Positions 40,889 to 50,643 of a stretch of DNA of 64,000 nt are shown here, one piece after another. Position 1 is the stretch's first letter, and each line of letters begins with the position of its first letter. The DNA is from Jatrophihabitans endophyticus. GTDB lineage: Bacteria; Actinomycetota; Actinomycetes; Mycobacteriales; Jatrophihabitantaceae. The stretch covers positions 310,001 through 374,000 of the forward strand of contig NZ_FQVU01000003.1 in the NCBI RefSeq assembly GCF_900129455.1, read 5' to 3'. Under the pieces are notes generated by a model. It was given only the letters and a program-made list of their open reading frames with translations, made no database searches and was not told the origin of the DNA. A program made the position numbers and the translations under genes.

Positions 40889-43312
40889 TCAGCGGCGACG
40901 GCGGGCGGGGCCGCCGAACAGGGCGGTCCAGCCGAGGGACGCGGGCAAGAAGCGGGCCCGGAACCGGGTGCCGCCGCTGCGGTGGCCGCGCAGCTCGGCG
41001 ACGGCGTGGCGCAGCGCGGCGTCGGCGGCGTCGGTGTCCGGTGCGGACCGCGTCGCCGTCGCCCCGGCGTAGCGCTGGCGCTCGACCGCGCCGGCGAGCG
41101 CGCGCAACGACTCCGCGGAGGCCGGGGCGTCGCGTGCGAGCCAGGCGGCGACCTGCCGGGGAGAGCGCGCGGGCGACCAGACGTAGCCGAGGTCGACCGC
41201 GGTGTCCGAGAGCTCCGCCCACAGCGCGCTCGCGTCGCCGCGCCGGCGGGCCGCGGCGTAGCGGCGCTGCCGTCGCGAGCGGCGTACCGCGGCCGGCGTC
41301 AGCGCGAGCAGAGCCGCGAGCAGTACCCCGCCGCCGACCCACCACGGTGTCCCGGACGCGGCACCCGGCGGGCGGCGCTGCGCGGTGGCGGCGCTGGACG
41401 AGCTGCTCGCCGCCGAGCTGCCGGACGCGGTCGACGACGCCGCCGCCGAGGACGACCGCCCCACCGTGTCGTCCGCGCCGGTGCCGGCGGACTGCGACTC
41501 GCGCGGTGCGTAGGGCAGCGAGTTCGCGCCGGAGGACAACCCCGCCGCCGGAGTCGGGTCGAACGGCACCCAGCCGATGCCGGCGAACCATGCCTCCACC
41601 CACGAGTGGGCGTCCGACGTCGTGACCGTGAACCTGCCCTCGCGGTCGGGGGTGGAGTGCATGTAACCGAGGACGACGCGGGCGGGGATCCCGGCGACGC
41701 GCAGCATGACCGCCATGGCCGCGGCGTACTGCTGGCAGTAGCCGCGGCGGTTCTGCAGGAAGTCCACGAGGTCGCTGCCGGAGTCGCCGACTGCGGTCTT
41801 CAGGTCGTAGACGAACCCGTTGGCCGGGTCGGCGAAGAAGTCGCTGATCGCCCGCGCCTTCTCGTACGGCCCGGACCGGCCGGCCGTCTGGTCGGCGACC
41901 AGGTTGCGCGCGTAGCGGGGGAGGTCGTCGGGCAGCGCGAGCTCGGTGCGGAACCGTCCGTCCGGGCTGCCGGTGGCGCGGCGCAGCTGCGCGACGCTCG
42001 GCGTCGGCTGCTGGAAGGACTCGGTGTAGGCCAGCCCCTCGTCGATCGACTCGCCGAGCAGCAGCTGGTCCTGCGGGCTCCACGTCGCCCCGCCGGGCAG
42101 CCCCGAGATGCTCGTCGGATTGCCGAACACGGGCGCGTTGCCCCGCATGGCGCTGATGTCGATGCGGGCCCGCAGGGTCGTCGACTCGCTCTCGCCGCCC
42201 TCACCGAGCGGGTAGTCGTCGTCGCTCACCGACACCTGCTCGCCGTGGTAGCCGACCCGCCAGCCCTCGCCGGTGTAGTTCGACAGCACGTTGACCCGCA
42301 GGTAGTAGGGCTTGGCGTCCGGGGCGGGGCTACCGGCGCCGTCCTGCATCTGCACGTCGGCGAGCGGACGGGGGTCGTCCTGGTCGAGCTGGCCCTTGAG
42401 CGCGGCGAACGGACTGATCCGACCGTTGCTGCCGCCGTTGCCGAACCCGCCCACGCCCTTGCCGCCGCCGCCGTGGAAGGCGTCGGTGAGCAGGTTGCGC
42501 GGCTCGCCCGGCACGAGCGCCGGCAGCGCGACGGCGAGGACGACGGCGGCGACCGCGATGGCCGGCCCGCTCGCGGCCCGGGCCCGTCGGGTGCGACCGA
42601 CGCCGCCGGCGACCGGGCCGGCGCGGAGCCGCCGCCCCCACCGCTCGAGGTCGTCGCCCGCGTCGACGGCGAGCAGCACGAGGTAGCCGATGGCCGAGAA
42701 GACGAACCACACCCACGACACCGGGGAACGGGGGACCGCGCCGGCGACGGTGAAGACGATCAGCAACGGCACGCCCGCCAGCGCGCCGCGCCGTCCGACG
42801 ACGGCGATGAGGTCGACGAGCGCGGCGAACAGGCCGACCAGCGCGCAGAGCACGAGGCGGACGGCGGGGGTCGAATGGATCGGCGCGACCTCGTCGCGGG
42901 TCGTCTGGTGCAGTTGGGTCAGCAGCGTGGACAGCTGCGTCCACGTCGCGCCGGTCGGGATGACGCCGGCGAGCGCGCCCTCGTGCAGGAAGCGCAGTGT
43001 CAGCCACGGCACGAGCAGCACGACGCCCGGCCAGATGTCGAGGGCACCCGGCGGACGGCGCAACCGCAGCAGCGCCGCCGGCCCGACGACGACCGCCATG
43101 GCGACCCAGACGTCGAGCAGCCAGCCGGAGTCGGCCAGCAGCGCCTTGAGCGGGATCACGCCGAGGGCGGCGGCGAGCAGCGCGAGCAGGGTGCGGCGGA
43201 CCGCGGACTGCCCGTCCGCCGACCGCCTGGGCGCGGTGCCGCTGCCGCGGGCGGCGCTGCCGCGGATACCGGTGCCGCGGGCGGCGCTGCCGCGGGTGGC
43301 GGTGCCGGTCAC
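40889..43312 (-). CDS. Transglutaminase-like membrane protein (TgpA family)
   Basis: This is an 807-aa membrane protein. An N-terminal Gly/Arg/Ala-rich stretch precedes about six membrane helices (about 40-250). The extracytoplasmic part contains the transglutaminase core, with catalytic Cys C526 in NRRGYCQQYAAAMAVML, the His in DAHSWVEAWF and the Asp in PFDPTP. A Ser-rich linker leads to a last helix (about 645-668) and a cytoplasmic DUF4129-like tail. The GTG at 43312 overlaps the DUF58 stop as GTGA. The MoxR-DUF58-transglutaminase set is a conserved actinobacterial operon next to mraZ. It may modify or cleave envelope proteins, but no substrate is established. Confidence 0.85.
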   Translation of the reverse strand: MTGTATRGSAARGTGIRGSAARGSGTAPRRSADGQSAVRRTLLALLAAALGVIPLKALLADSGWLLDVWVAMAVVVGPAALLRLRRPPGALDIWPGVVLLVPWLTLRFLHEGALAGVIPTGATWTQLSTLLTQLHQTTRDEVAPIHSTPAVRLVLCALVGLFAALVDLIAVVGRRGALAGVPLLIVFTVAGAVPRSPVSWVWFVFSAIGYLVLLAVDAGDDLERWGRRLRAGPVAGGVGRTRRARAASGPAIAVAAVVLAVALPALVPGEPRNLLTDAFHGGGGKGVGGFGNGGSNGRISPFAALKGQLDQDDPRPLADVQMQDGAGSPAPDAKPYYLRVNVLSNYTGEGWRVGYHGEQVSVSDDDYPLGEGGESESTTLRARIDISAMRGNAPVFGNPTSISGLPGGATWSPQDQLLLGESIDEGLAYTESFQQPTPSVAQLRRATGSPDGRFRTELALPDDLPRYARNLVADQTAGRSGPYEKARAISDFFADPANGFVYDLKTAVGDSGSDLVDFLQNRRGYCQQYAAAMAVMLRVAGIPARVVLGYMHSTPDREGRFTVTTSDAHSWVEAWFAGIGWVPFDPTPAAGLSSGANSLPYAPRESQSAGTGADDTVGRSSSAAASSTASGSSAASSSSSAATAQRRPPGAASGTPWWVGGGVLLAALLALTPAAVRRSRRQRRYAAARRRGDASALWAELSDTAVDLGYVWSPARSPRQVAAWLARDAPASAESLRALAGAVERQRYAGATATRSAPDTDAADAALRHAVAELRGHRSGGTRFRARFLPASLGWTALFGGPARRRR

Positions 43313-44601
43313 GACCGGGCCGCCAGGGGGGAGGAGCCGGCCCCGGCCAGCAGCTGCCACGCCGTCGCCGTGCTCGTCGCGTACCGGACCACCGTGGCCC
43401 GCCAGCCCGCGTTGCGCAGCACGGTCGCCGCGATCTCCGGGTCGTCCGCGGGCCGGCCGCCGGCGGCGTCACCCCAGCCGTCGACGTCGATCAGCAGCGC
43501 GAGCGCCGGGGACGAGCGGCCCCGGCCGCGTGCCTCGGCCAGCAGCCGCAGCGTGGCCGGGTCGGTCCGGCCGAGCACCGCAACGAGGGTCGACTCGCGC
43601 GCGGCGCCGCGGACGAGGTCGGCGAGCGGGTCGAACCGGTCGGTGGGGACGGGGCGGCTGCCGGCCAGGTGCGTGGTCAGCTGCTCGCGCTCAGTGAAGC
43701 GCAGCAGCTCCGGGCGGGTCGGGTCGTCGAGCAGGCCGATCTCGCGGCCGCGGCGCATGGCCTGCACGGCGATGCTGGCCGTCGCGCTGACCGCCCACTC
43801 GAAGCTGTCGAGCAGCCGTGGGTCGTCGCCGGTCGCGCTCGCGCCGCCCCGGGAGCGGGTGTGGGACGTCGCGCGGCTGTCGAGCAGCAGCGTCGTCTGC
43901 GAACGCCACGGGCGTTCCTCCTGGCGCACCATGAGCGACCCGACGCGCGCCGAGGAGCGCCAGTGGATCTTGCGCAGGTCGTCGCCGATCCGGTACTCGC
44001 GGGTCGAGGCGTCGTCGGCGCCGTGGGCGCCGATCGAGTGGCTGCCGCCGCCGTCGCCGAGGTCGTCGCTACGCGGCGGCTGCGCCGCGGGCAACTGGTC
44101 GACCACCGGCTGCACGAGGAAGTCGGAGGTCGCGGTGAACGAGCGCGTCACGTCGACCATGTGGAACGGGTCGTTGAGACGCACGCTGACCGGACCGACG
44201 CGGTAGCGGCCACGGTGCAGGTCCGGCGTCCGGTAGGACACCGTGCGCGACTCGTGGCCGGCCAGCGAGTCGAGCACGAAACGGGCGTTGCCCGGCAACC
44301 CCTGCGGCAGCCGGTCCTCGAGCATCAGCGCGCCGGAGGGCAGCGGGGAACGGTTGGTGAGCGTCAGGTGCACGGTCACCGCCTGCCCGGCGGTCACCCG
44401 GTGCGGCTCGAGGCCGCGGCGGCTGGCCACCCGCACGCGCGAGCGGTGCACGAACACCGCGGCGGCGAACGGGACGGCGACCGCGAGCACACCGGCGCGC
44501 ACGAGGTCGGTCTCGCCGAGCACGAGGCCGCACAGGACGGCGGTGAGCCCCGCCGCCAGCAGGCAACTGGCGCGCGTGGTGAAGCCGATGCGGCGGCGCA
44601 T
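43309..44601 (-). CDS. DUF58 domain protein
   Basis: This is a 430-aa protein with two N-terminal membrane helices (about 12-52), a beta-rich region, and the DUF58 core TREYRIGDDLRKIHWRSSAR near residue 200-220. A von Willebrand A-like fold follows, beginning TTLLLDSRA. DUF58 proteins act with MoxR ATPases, probably in assembling or activating a partner complex. The ATG at 44601 follows the moxR stop by 41 bases. An earlier start cannot be excluded because the frame stays open upstream without ATG or GTG. Its stop overlaps the transglutaminase start, so the three genes form one operon. Confidence 0.85.
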   Translation of the reverse strand: MRRRIGFTTRASCLLAAGLTAVLCGLVLGETDLVRAGVLAVAVPFAAAVFVHRSRVRVASRRGLEPHRVTAGQAVTVHLTLTNRSPLPSGALMLEDRLPQGLPGNARFVLDSLAGHESRTVSYRTPDLHRGRYRVGPVSVRLNDPFHMVDVTRSFTATSDFLVQPVVDQLPAAQPPRSDDLGDGGGSHSIGAHGADDASTREYRIGDDLRKIHWRSSARVGSLMVRQEERPWRSQTTLLLDSRATSHTRSRGGASATGDDPRLLDSFEWAVSATASIAVQAMRRGREIGLLDDPTRPELLRFTEREQLTTHLAGSRPVPTDRFDPLADLVRGAARESTLVAVLGRTDPATLRLLAEARGRGRSSPALALLIDVDGWGDAAGGRPADDPEIAATVLRNAGWRATVVRYATSTATAWQLLAGAGSSPLAARS

Positions 44602-44642
44602 CAGGCGCCGCGGGGGCCGCGGTGCGACATTCGGGACACGCG

Positions 44643-45737
<1,095 letters not shown>

Positions 45738-45916
45738 CGGTGTGCGTCCTCGTCGGTTGGCTGCGCTGTCGGCCCGGAGGTCGGCCCCGGGAAGGTCGAG
45801 TATGCCGAGCCCCGGCGTGCGCGCGCACCGTCCCGTCCGCCGACGACCCGTCCGGAGGGGCGGCGACGGAGGTCCCGGCGGTGGTTGGGCGCGGGCTGAG
45901 TGCGGCGCCGAAATCG

Positions 45917-45944
45917 TTGACCGTGGCATGTTGTGGGTTACAGT
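45917..45944 (+). promoter_or_regulatory. mraZ promoter (-35 TTGACC, 16 bp, -10 TACAGT)
   Basis: TTGACC at 45917-45922 and TACAGT at 45939-45944 are 16 bp apart. The first two GTGGG repeats of the operator overlap the spacer and -10. This should drive the whole division cluster. Confidence 0.65.
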
Positions 45945-45957
45945 GGGGGAGAGTGGG
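45933..45957 (+). promoter_or_regulatory. MraZ operator: three GTGGG repeats at exact 10-bp spacing
   Basis: GTGGG begins at 45933, 45943 and 45953. MraZ octamers are known to bind TGGGN repeats spaced ten bases apart upstream of their own gene, so autorepression is expected. Confidence 0.8.
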
Positions 45958-46008
45958 GAGTGCAGGAGCGGTTTCCGCTCGACCGACGTGGTGCGGAGGT
46001 GAGTGTCG

Positions 46009-46440
46009 GTGTTCCTCGGCACGCACACCCCGCGCCTGGACGACAAGGGCCGGCTCGCGCTCCCGGCGCGGTTCCGGCCCGATCTGGAAGGAGGCCTGGT
46101 GATCTGCAAGGGACAGGACCGGTGCCTCTACGTCTTCCCGGTCACCGAGTTCGGCCGGGTCACCGACGCGCTGCGCACCGCACCCGTGACCGACCGCCGG
46201 GTCCGCGACTACAGCCGCGTGCTGTTCGCCAGCGCGTCCAACGAGACCCCCGACGGGCAGGGACGCATCACGGTGCCGCCGACGCTGCGCTCCTACGCCG
46301 GGTTGCAGAAGGAGTGCGTGGTCATCGGGGCGAACACCCGCATCGAGGTGTGGGACGCCGCCGCCTGGCAGGAGTACCTGGACGCCACCGAGCCGGCCTT
46401 CGCCGACATCGCCGAGGAGGTGCTGCCCGGCGTGCTGTGA
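46009..46440 (+). CDS. mraZ: Transcriptional regulator MraZ
   Basis: This is a 143-aa regulator with two AbrB-like SpoVT/MraZ folds. The first begins [21 protein letters not shown] and the second contains [13 protein letters not shown] (conserved DxxGR in each). It forms rings that bind repeated TGGG sites and controls the cell division cluster. Two GTGs are possible. I chose 46009 because GGAGG at 45995-45999 is nine bases upstream and the protein then begins FLGTHTP like other MraZ proteins. GTG 46003 is only three bases from that site. A 187-bp gap separates it from rsmH. Confidence 0.9.
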   Translation: MFLGTHTPRLDDKGRLALPARFRPDLEGGLVICKGQDRCLYVFPVTEFGRVTDALRTAPVTDRRVRDYSRVLFASASNETPDGQGRITVPPTLRSYAGLQKECVVIGANTRIEVWDAAAWQEYLDATEPAFADIAEEVLPGVL

Positions 46441-46577
46441 CCGCACCCGCGACCGTGCCGGCTGCCGCGACCTCGAGTTCCGGCCTCCTCCCGTCCGCCT
46501 CCTGGCGTCACTTCCCCGGTGCCAGGCGGGACGGGCGGGGACCAGAGTCCGAGGTCGAGCCCCGGCCGACGAACATC

Positions 46578-46604
46578 CCCACCCGCCTCCCCACTTCGCC
46601 CCAC
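46578..46604 (-). promoter_or_regulatory. Second cluster of GTGGG repeats, reverse orientation, before rsmH
   Basis: On the minus strand GTGGG occurs at 46604-46600, 46594-46590 and 46582-46578, with spacings of 10 and 12. It may be a second MraZ site, but the spacing is less regular than upstream of mraZ. The rest of the 187-bp mraZ-rsmH gap shows nothing clear. Confidence 0.35.
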
Positions 46605-46627
46605 CCCGTCGCGAGAGAGCAGTGCAG

Positions 46628-47656
46628 ATGGCCGAGGACGACCCGCGCGGCACCGCCGACACCGCTGGTGTCGACGGTGCTGCCGACGGTGCTGCCGACG
46701 GTGCTGCCGGCGCGTCGCACGTGCCCGTCCTGCTGGAGCGCGTGCTCGCGCTGCTCGGCCCGGCCCTGGCCGACCGGCCCGCGGTCGCCGTCGACGCCAC
46801 GCTCGGCCTGGGCGGTCACGCCGAGGCGCTGCTGGCCGCGCATCCGCGGCTGACGCTGGTCGGGCTGGACCGTGACCCGGTCGCCCTGGCCCGCAGCCGG
46901 GAGCGGCTCGCGCCCTACGCGGCGCGGACCCACCTCGTGCACGCCGTCTACGACCGCATGCCCGAGGTGCTCGCCGAGCTCGGGATCGACGGCGTCGACG
47001 GTGTGCTGTTCGACCTCGGGGTGTCCTCGATGCAGCTCGACGTCGCCGGGCGCGGCTTCGCCTACGCGCAGGACGCCCCGCTCGACATGCGGATGGACCA
47101 GAGCGGCGGGACGACCGCGCAGGTCGTCCTGGACACCTACCCCGTGCCCGAGCTGGCGCGCATCCTGCGCGAGTTCGGCGAGGAGCGGTTCGCCCTGCGG
47201 ATCGCGCAAGCCATCGACCGCGAGCGCCGGGTGGCCCCGTTGCGGTCGACAGCACGACTGGCCGAGCTGGTGCGCGAGGCGATCCCCGCCGCGGCGCGCC
47301 GGCGCGGGGGCCACCCGGCCAAACGGACGTTCCAGGCGCTGCGGATCGAGGTGAACGGCGAGCTCGACGCGGTGCGCGACGCCGTGCCCGCCGCGCTGGA
47401 CAAGCTCACCGTGGGCGGCCGGATCGTCGTCCTCGCCTACCACTCGCTGGAGGACCGCATCGCCAAGCGGGCGCTCGCGGCGATCGCGAGCGACACCACG
47501 CCGGCCGACCTGCCCGTCACGCTGCCCGGCAGCGGACCGCAGCTGCGGCTGCTCCGCCGCGGGTCGGAGGCCGCCTCGGACGCCGAGGTCGCCGCCAACC
47601 CGCGCGCGGCCTCGGTGCGGTTGCGCGCCGCCGAACGCATCCGGGCGGCGTCCTGA
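46628..47656 (+). CDS. rsmH: 16S rRNA (cytosine(1402)-N(4))-methyltransferase
   Basis: This enzyme methylates N4 of C1402 in the ribosomal P site. The 342-aa protein has [13 protein letters not shown], motif [41 protein letters not shown] and [17 protein letters not shown], all specific for RsmH (MraW). The N-terminal 30 residues are an Asp/Ala/Gly extension containing three copies of a 12-bp unit ([12 protein letters not shown]) at 46676-46711. The ATG at 46628 follows a purine run GAGAGAG. A GTG at 46622 is equally in frame. Its last codons lie in a 16-bp tandem duplication shared with the start of ftsL. Confidence 0.93.
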   Translation: MAEDDPRGTADTAGVDGAADGAADGAAGASHVPVLLERVLALLGPALADRPAVAVDATLGLGGHAEALLAAHPRLTLVGLDRDPVALARSRERLAPYAARTHLVHAVYDRMPEVLAELGIDGVDGVLFDLGVSSMQLDVAGRGFAYAQDAPLDMRMDQSGGTTAQVVLDTYPVPELARILREFGEERFALRIAQAIDRERRVAPLRSTARLAELVREAIPAAARRRGGHPAKRTFQALRIEVNGELDAVRDAVPAALDKLTVGGRIVVLAYHSLEDRIAKRALAAIASDTTPADLPVTLPGSGPQLRLLRRGSEAASDAEVAANPRAASVRLRAAERIRAAS

Positions 47657-47678
47657 CATGCGGGCGTCCTGACATGCG
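47647..47678 (+). repeat. Perfect 16-bp tandem duplication at the rsmH-ftsL junction
   Basis: GGCGTCCTGACATGCG at 47647-47662 is repeated at 47663-47678. It duplicates the end of rsmH (with the stop TGA) and the start of ftsL, so a four-codon frame ATG-CGG-GCG-TCC-TGA from 47658 now stands between them. Confidence 0.95.
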
Positions 47679-48354
47679 CAGCCCCAGCGAACTCGCCCGG
47701 GCCGCCCGCGACGCCGCTCGCGATGCCGCCGGTGTCGGCCCGGGGCCGGCCCACGCCGGCCGCTCGACGCGGCGCCCGGCGGGGCCGCCGGCACCGTCCC
47801 GGCCCCGCGAGAGCACGCGCCCGCCGCGGCGACCGGCCCGGGTCCCCTTCGCGCTGCTCGTCACCGGCCTGATCGTCGGCAGCCTCGCGCTGCTGCTCGC
47901 GCTCAACACCGCGTCCGCGGCCAACGAGCTGCGCCGCCACGAGCTCACGCAACGCGACGCCGCCGTCGCCGCCCGGCTGCAGGACCTGCGCGTGGAGGTC
48001 GCGGCCAGCGCGGCCCCGGCGAACCTCGCCGCCGCGGCGGCGGCGCTCGGCATGGTGCCGGCCGGCAATCCCGCCTTCGTGGTGCTGGGCAAGGACGGCA
48101 AGGCGCGAGTGATGGGCAGCCCCGAGGCCGCGACCGCGCCGCCGGTCGCCGTCCGGTCGGCCACGCCGCACCCGTCGAAGTCCGCGTCGAAGTCCGCGTC
48201 GAAATCGAGCTCGAGCTCGAAGTCGAAGTCGAAGTCGGCGTCGGCGTCGACGGCACGGCACCGGGCGCGCAGCAGCTCGCCGGCGCCCAGCCGCACCCCG
48301 ACGCCGTCGGCCACCCCGACCCCCGTCGTCACCCTTCCGGGAGGAAACCGATGA
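47674..48354 (+). CDS. ftsL: Cell division protein FtsL
   Basis: This is a bitopic septal protein of 226 aa that joins FtsQ and FtsB-type proteins and activates the FtsW-FtsI synthase. A cytoplasmic Pro/Arg-rich N-terminus (1-58) is followed by one membrane helix (about 60-82) and a periplasmic coiled coil (ANELRRHELTQRDAAVAARL). NLAAAAAALGMVPAGNPAFV is the usual terminal block. The C-terminal 60 residues are Lys/Ser/Pro-rich repeats and are not found in all homologues. FtsL is recognised by position and architecture more than sequence. The ATG at 47674 is in the second copy of the duplication. The stop overlaps ftsI as ATGA. Confidence 0.8.
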   Translation: MRSPSELARAARDAARDAAGVGPGPAHAGRSTRRPAGPPAPSRPRESTRPPRRPARVPFALLVTGLIVGSLALLLALNTASAANELRRHELTQRDAAVAARLQDLRVEVAASAAPANLAAAAAALGMVPAGNPAFVVLGKDGKARVMGSPEAATAPPVAVRSATPHPSKSASKSASKSSSSSKSKSKSASASTARHRARSSSPAPSRTPTPSATPTPVVTLPGGNR

Positions 48355-50642
48355 CCGACCGCCGGCAGCCGCCCACCGGACGCCCGGCGATCGATCCCCG
48401 AACGGGCCGCGCGCTTCCCAGCCGCCGCGGTCACGAGGCGCCGTCACGGGGGGCGGCGCCGGCAGGGCGGGGAGGGACCGGGGCCGGGCCCGGGGGGACG
48501 TCGGCCGGGGGCCGGCGTTTCGGGCCACCGCCGGCCGGCGCGCGCCGCGGGCAACCGCAGCGGGGGAGCGCCGGCCGGCCGGCCCCGGGGTACGCCCCGA
48601 GCGGCCGGACCCAGCAGCGGCCGACCCAGCAGCGGCCGACCCAGCAGCGGCCGACCCAGCAGCGACCGACCCAGCAGCGACCGACCCAGCAGCGACCGAC
48701 CCAGCAGCGACCGACCCAGCAGCGACCGACCCAGCAGCGACCGACCCAGCAGCGGCCGACCCAGCAGCGACCGACCCAGCAGCGGCCGGCCCAGCAGCGG
48801 CCGACCCAGCAGCGGCCGCAGCGGCCGGCCCAGCAGCGACCGGTACGCCGGCCGGTCCGACGTCGCCGTGCGCTCCGGCTGGGGGCGATGGACGGCCGGC
48901 TGCGCTACGGCTTCGCGGCCGTCTGCACCCTGCTGCTGATCATCGGCGGCCGGCTGGTGCAGCTGCAGGGCGTCGATCACCGCGACCTCGCCGGTGCCGC
49001 GGCGGCACAGCGCGTCGACACCGTCACGCTGCACGCGATGCGCGGTCAGATCGTCGACCGCGACGGCACCCCGCTCGCCTACACCTCGAACGCGCAGGAC
49101 GTCACCGTCGACCCGACCCAGGTGCCGGCCGACCAGCGCGACCGCTACGCGCTGGCGCTCGCGCCGGTGCTCGGCGAGGAGCACGCCACGGTGATGAAGG
49201 CGCTGGCCACGAAGGGCCGGTACGCGGTCCTGGCCACCGCGCTGTCGCCCGCCCGCGCGGCCAAGGTCACCGCGCTCGGGCTGCACGGCATCTACACCCA
49301 GGCCACGACCCAGCGGCAGTACCCGGGCGGCACGACCGGCGCCAACATCGTCGGCACGGTGCACTCCGACGGCAGCGGCGCGGCCGGCATCGAGTCGCGC
49401 TACAACGCGGTGCTGGCGGGCAAGGACGGCAGCCAGACGTACTCGGTCGACAACGTCGGCAACGTCAACCCCAGCACCCGCGCCGTCACCGAGCCCGCGC
49501 GCAACGGCGCGACCGTGGCCCTGACCATCGACCAGAACCTGCAGTTCACCGCGCAGCAGCTGCTCGACGCCGACGTCAAGAAGTCCGGGGCCCGGGGCGC
49601 GACGATGGCGGCGCTGGACGTCAAGACCGGGCAGGTGCTCGCGCTCGCGTCGTCCGGCACGTTCGACGCGCGCAACCCCGACACCATCGACAGCGACGCG
49701 CCGATCAACCCGCCGGTGATGGCGGCGTTCGAGCCGGGGTCGGTGCAGAAGGCGATCACCTTCGCGGCCGCCCTGCAGGAGCGCACGATCACCCCGAAGA
49801 CCTCGCTGTCGGTGCCGTGGGCGGTGCACATGGGCGGCGTCAAGGTCAGCGACGCGTGGTACCACCCCACCGAGCGCTTCACCGCCACCGGCGTGCTGGC
49901 CGAGTCCTCGAACGTCGGCACGCTCAAGATCGCCGAGAAGCTCGGCCCGCAGAAGTGGCTGCGCTACGAGCAGGCGTTCGGCGTCGGGCAGAAGACCGGC
50001 GTCGAGCTCCCCGGCGAGAGCCCCGGCTACCTGCCGCCCTACAAGGACTGGTCGGACTCCACCTTCGCGAACCTGCCGTTCGGGCAGGGCCAGTCGATGA
50101 CCGTGCTCCAGCTCGCCTCGATCTACCAGACCCTCGCCAACGACGGGGTGCGGGTGCCGCCGCGGGTCGTGTCGTCGGTGACGTCGGCCGACGGCAGCCA
50201 GCAGAAGACGGCCACGCCCAAGGGCGTGCGGGCCGTCACCGCGCAGACGGCGCGCACGGTGCGCACGATGCTCGAGTCCGTGACGCTCCCCGGCGGCACC
50301 GGGGTCAAGGCGGCCATCCCCGGCTACCGGGTGGCGGGCAAGACCGGCACCGCGCAGCAGCCGGACCCGAACAACGGCGGGCGCTACTCCGACTCCATGT
50401 ACTGGGACACGTTCGCCGGCATGGTGCCCGCCGACAACCCGCAGTTCGTGATCGCGATCATGGTCGACAACCCCGCCCACGGCCTCGAGGGCGGGGACGT
50501 CGCGGCCCCGCTCTTCCACGATCTCGCCACCTACGAGCTGCAGCACGCGCAGGTGCCGCCGACCGGTTCGCACTCCACGCACGTGCCGCTGCAGGTGTGT
50601 GCCGGACGAGACCGCGCGACCCTGCCCGCTAACGTCTGCTGA
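48351..50642 (+). CDS. ftsI: Penicillin-binding protein 3 (FtsI/PbpB), septal transpeptidase
   Basis: This class B PBP cross-links septal peptidoglycan in complex with FtsW. The 763-aa protein has an unusually long cytoplasmic N-terminus (1-180) with at least 15 pentapeptides of the type TQQRP or AQQRP (about 87-164), encoded by a 15-bp tandem repeat. One membrane helix follows (about 182-203), then a dimerisation domain and the transpeptidase. The active-site motifs are SVQK (S464, K467), SSN (519-521) and KTGT (K664). The ATG overlaps the ftsL stop. The catalytic part is normal. Only the repeat tail is unusual, and in mycobacteria this region contacts cytoplasmic division proteins. Confidence 0.93.
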   Translation: MTDRRQPPTGRPAIDPRTGRALPSRRGHEAPSRGAAPAGRGGTGAGPGGTSAGGRRFGPPPAGARRGQPQRGSAGRPAPGYAPSGRTQQRPTQQRPTQQRPTQQRPTQQRPTQQRPTQQRPTQQRPTQQRPTQQRPTQQRPTQQRPAQQRPTQQRPQRPAQQRPVRRPVRRRRALRLGAMDGRLRYGFAAVCTLLLIIGGRLVQLQGVDHRDLAGAAAAQRVDTVTLHAMRGQIVDRDGTPLAYTSNAQDVTVDPTQVPADQRDRYALALAPVLGEEHATVMKALATKGRYAVLATALSPARAAKVTALGLHGIYTQATTQRQYPGGTTGANIVGTVHSDGSGAAGIESRYNAVLAGKDGSQTYSVDNVGNVNPSTRAVTEPARNGATVALTIDQNLQFTAQQLLDADVKKSGARGATMAALDVKTGQVLALASSGTFDARNPDTIDSDAPINPPVMAAFEPGSVQKAITFAAALQERTITPKTSLSVPWAVHMGGVKVSDAWYHPTERFTATGVLAESSNVGTLKIAEKLGPQKWLRYEQAFGVGQKTGVELPGESPGYLPPYKDWSDSTFANLPFGQGQSMTVLQLASIYQTLANDGVRVPPRVVSSVTSADGSQQKTATPKGVRAVTAQTARTVRTMLESVTLPGGTGVKAAIPGYRVAGKTGTAQQPDPNNGGRYSDSMYWDTFAGMVPADNPQFVIAIMVDNPAHGLEGGDVAAPLFHDLATYELQHAQVPPTGSHSTHVPLQVCAGRDRATLPANVC
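48609..48842 (+). repeat. 15-bp tandem repeat encoding TQQRP pentapeptides in FtsI
   Basis: Fourteen consecutive 15-bp units start at 48609 (12 Thr-type, then one Ala and one Thr type), followed by a shortened QRP unit and one last AQQRP unit ending at 48842. The central units are nearly identical, differing mainly CGG/CGA in the Arg codon. A change in copy number keeps the frame. Confidence 0.97.
50630..50635 (+). promoter_or_regulatory. -10 element (TAACGT) of an internal promoter for murE
   Basis: TAACGT lies within the last codons of ftsI and ends eight bases before the GTG of murE, so murE onward may also be transcribed from a leaderless internal promoter. Confidence 0.45.
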
Positions 50643-50643
50643 C

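Noticed and set aside
46441-46627. Possible small gene between mraZ and rsmH
   Set aside because: The open frames in this gap have no ribosome site or family pattern. Only GTGGG repeats stand out.
48609-48842. CRISPR-like array
   Set aside because: The repeats are contiguous 15-bp units without spacers and in frame within ftsI. No cas genes are nearby.
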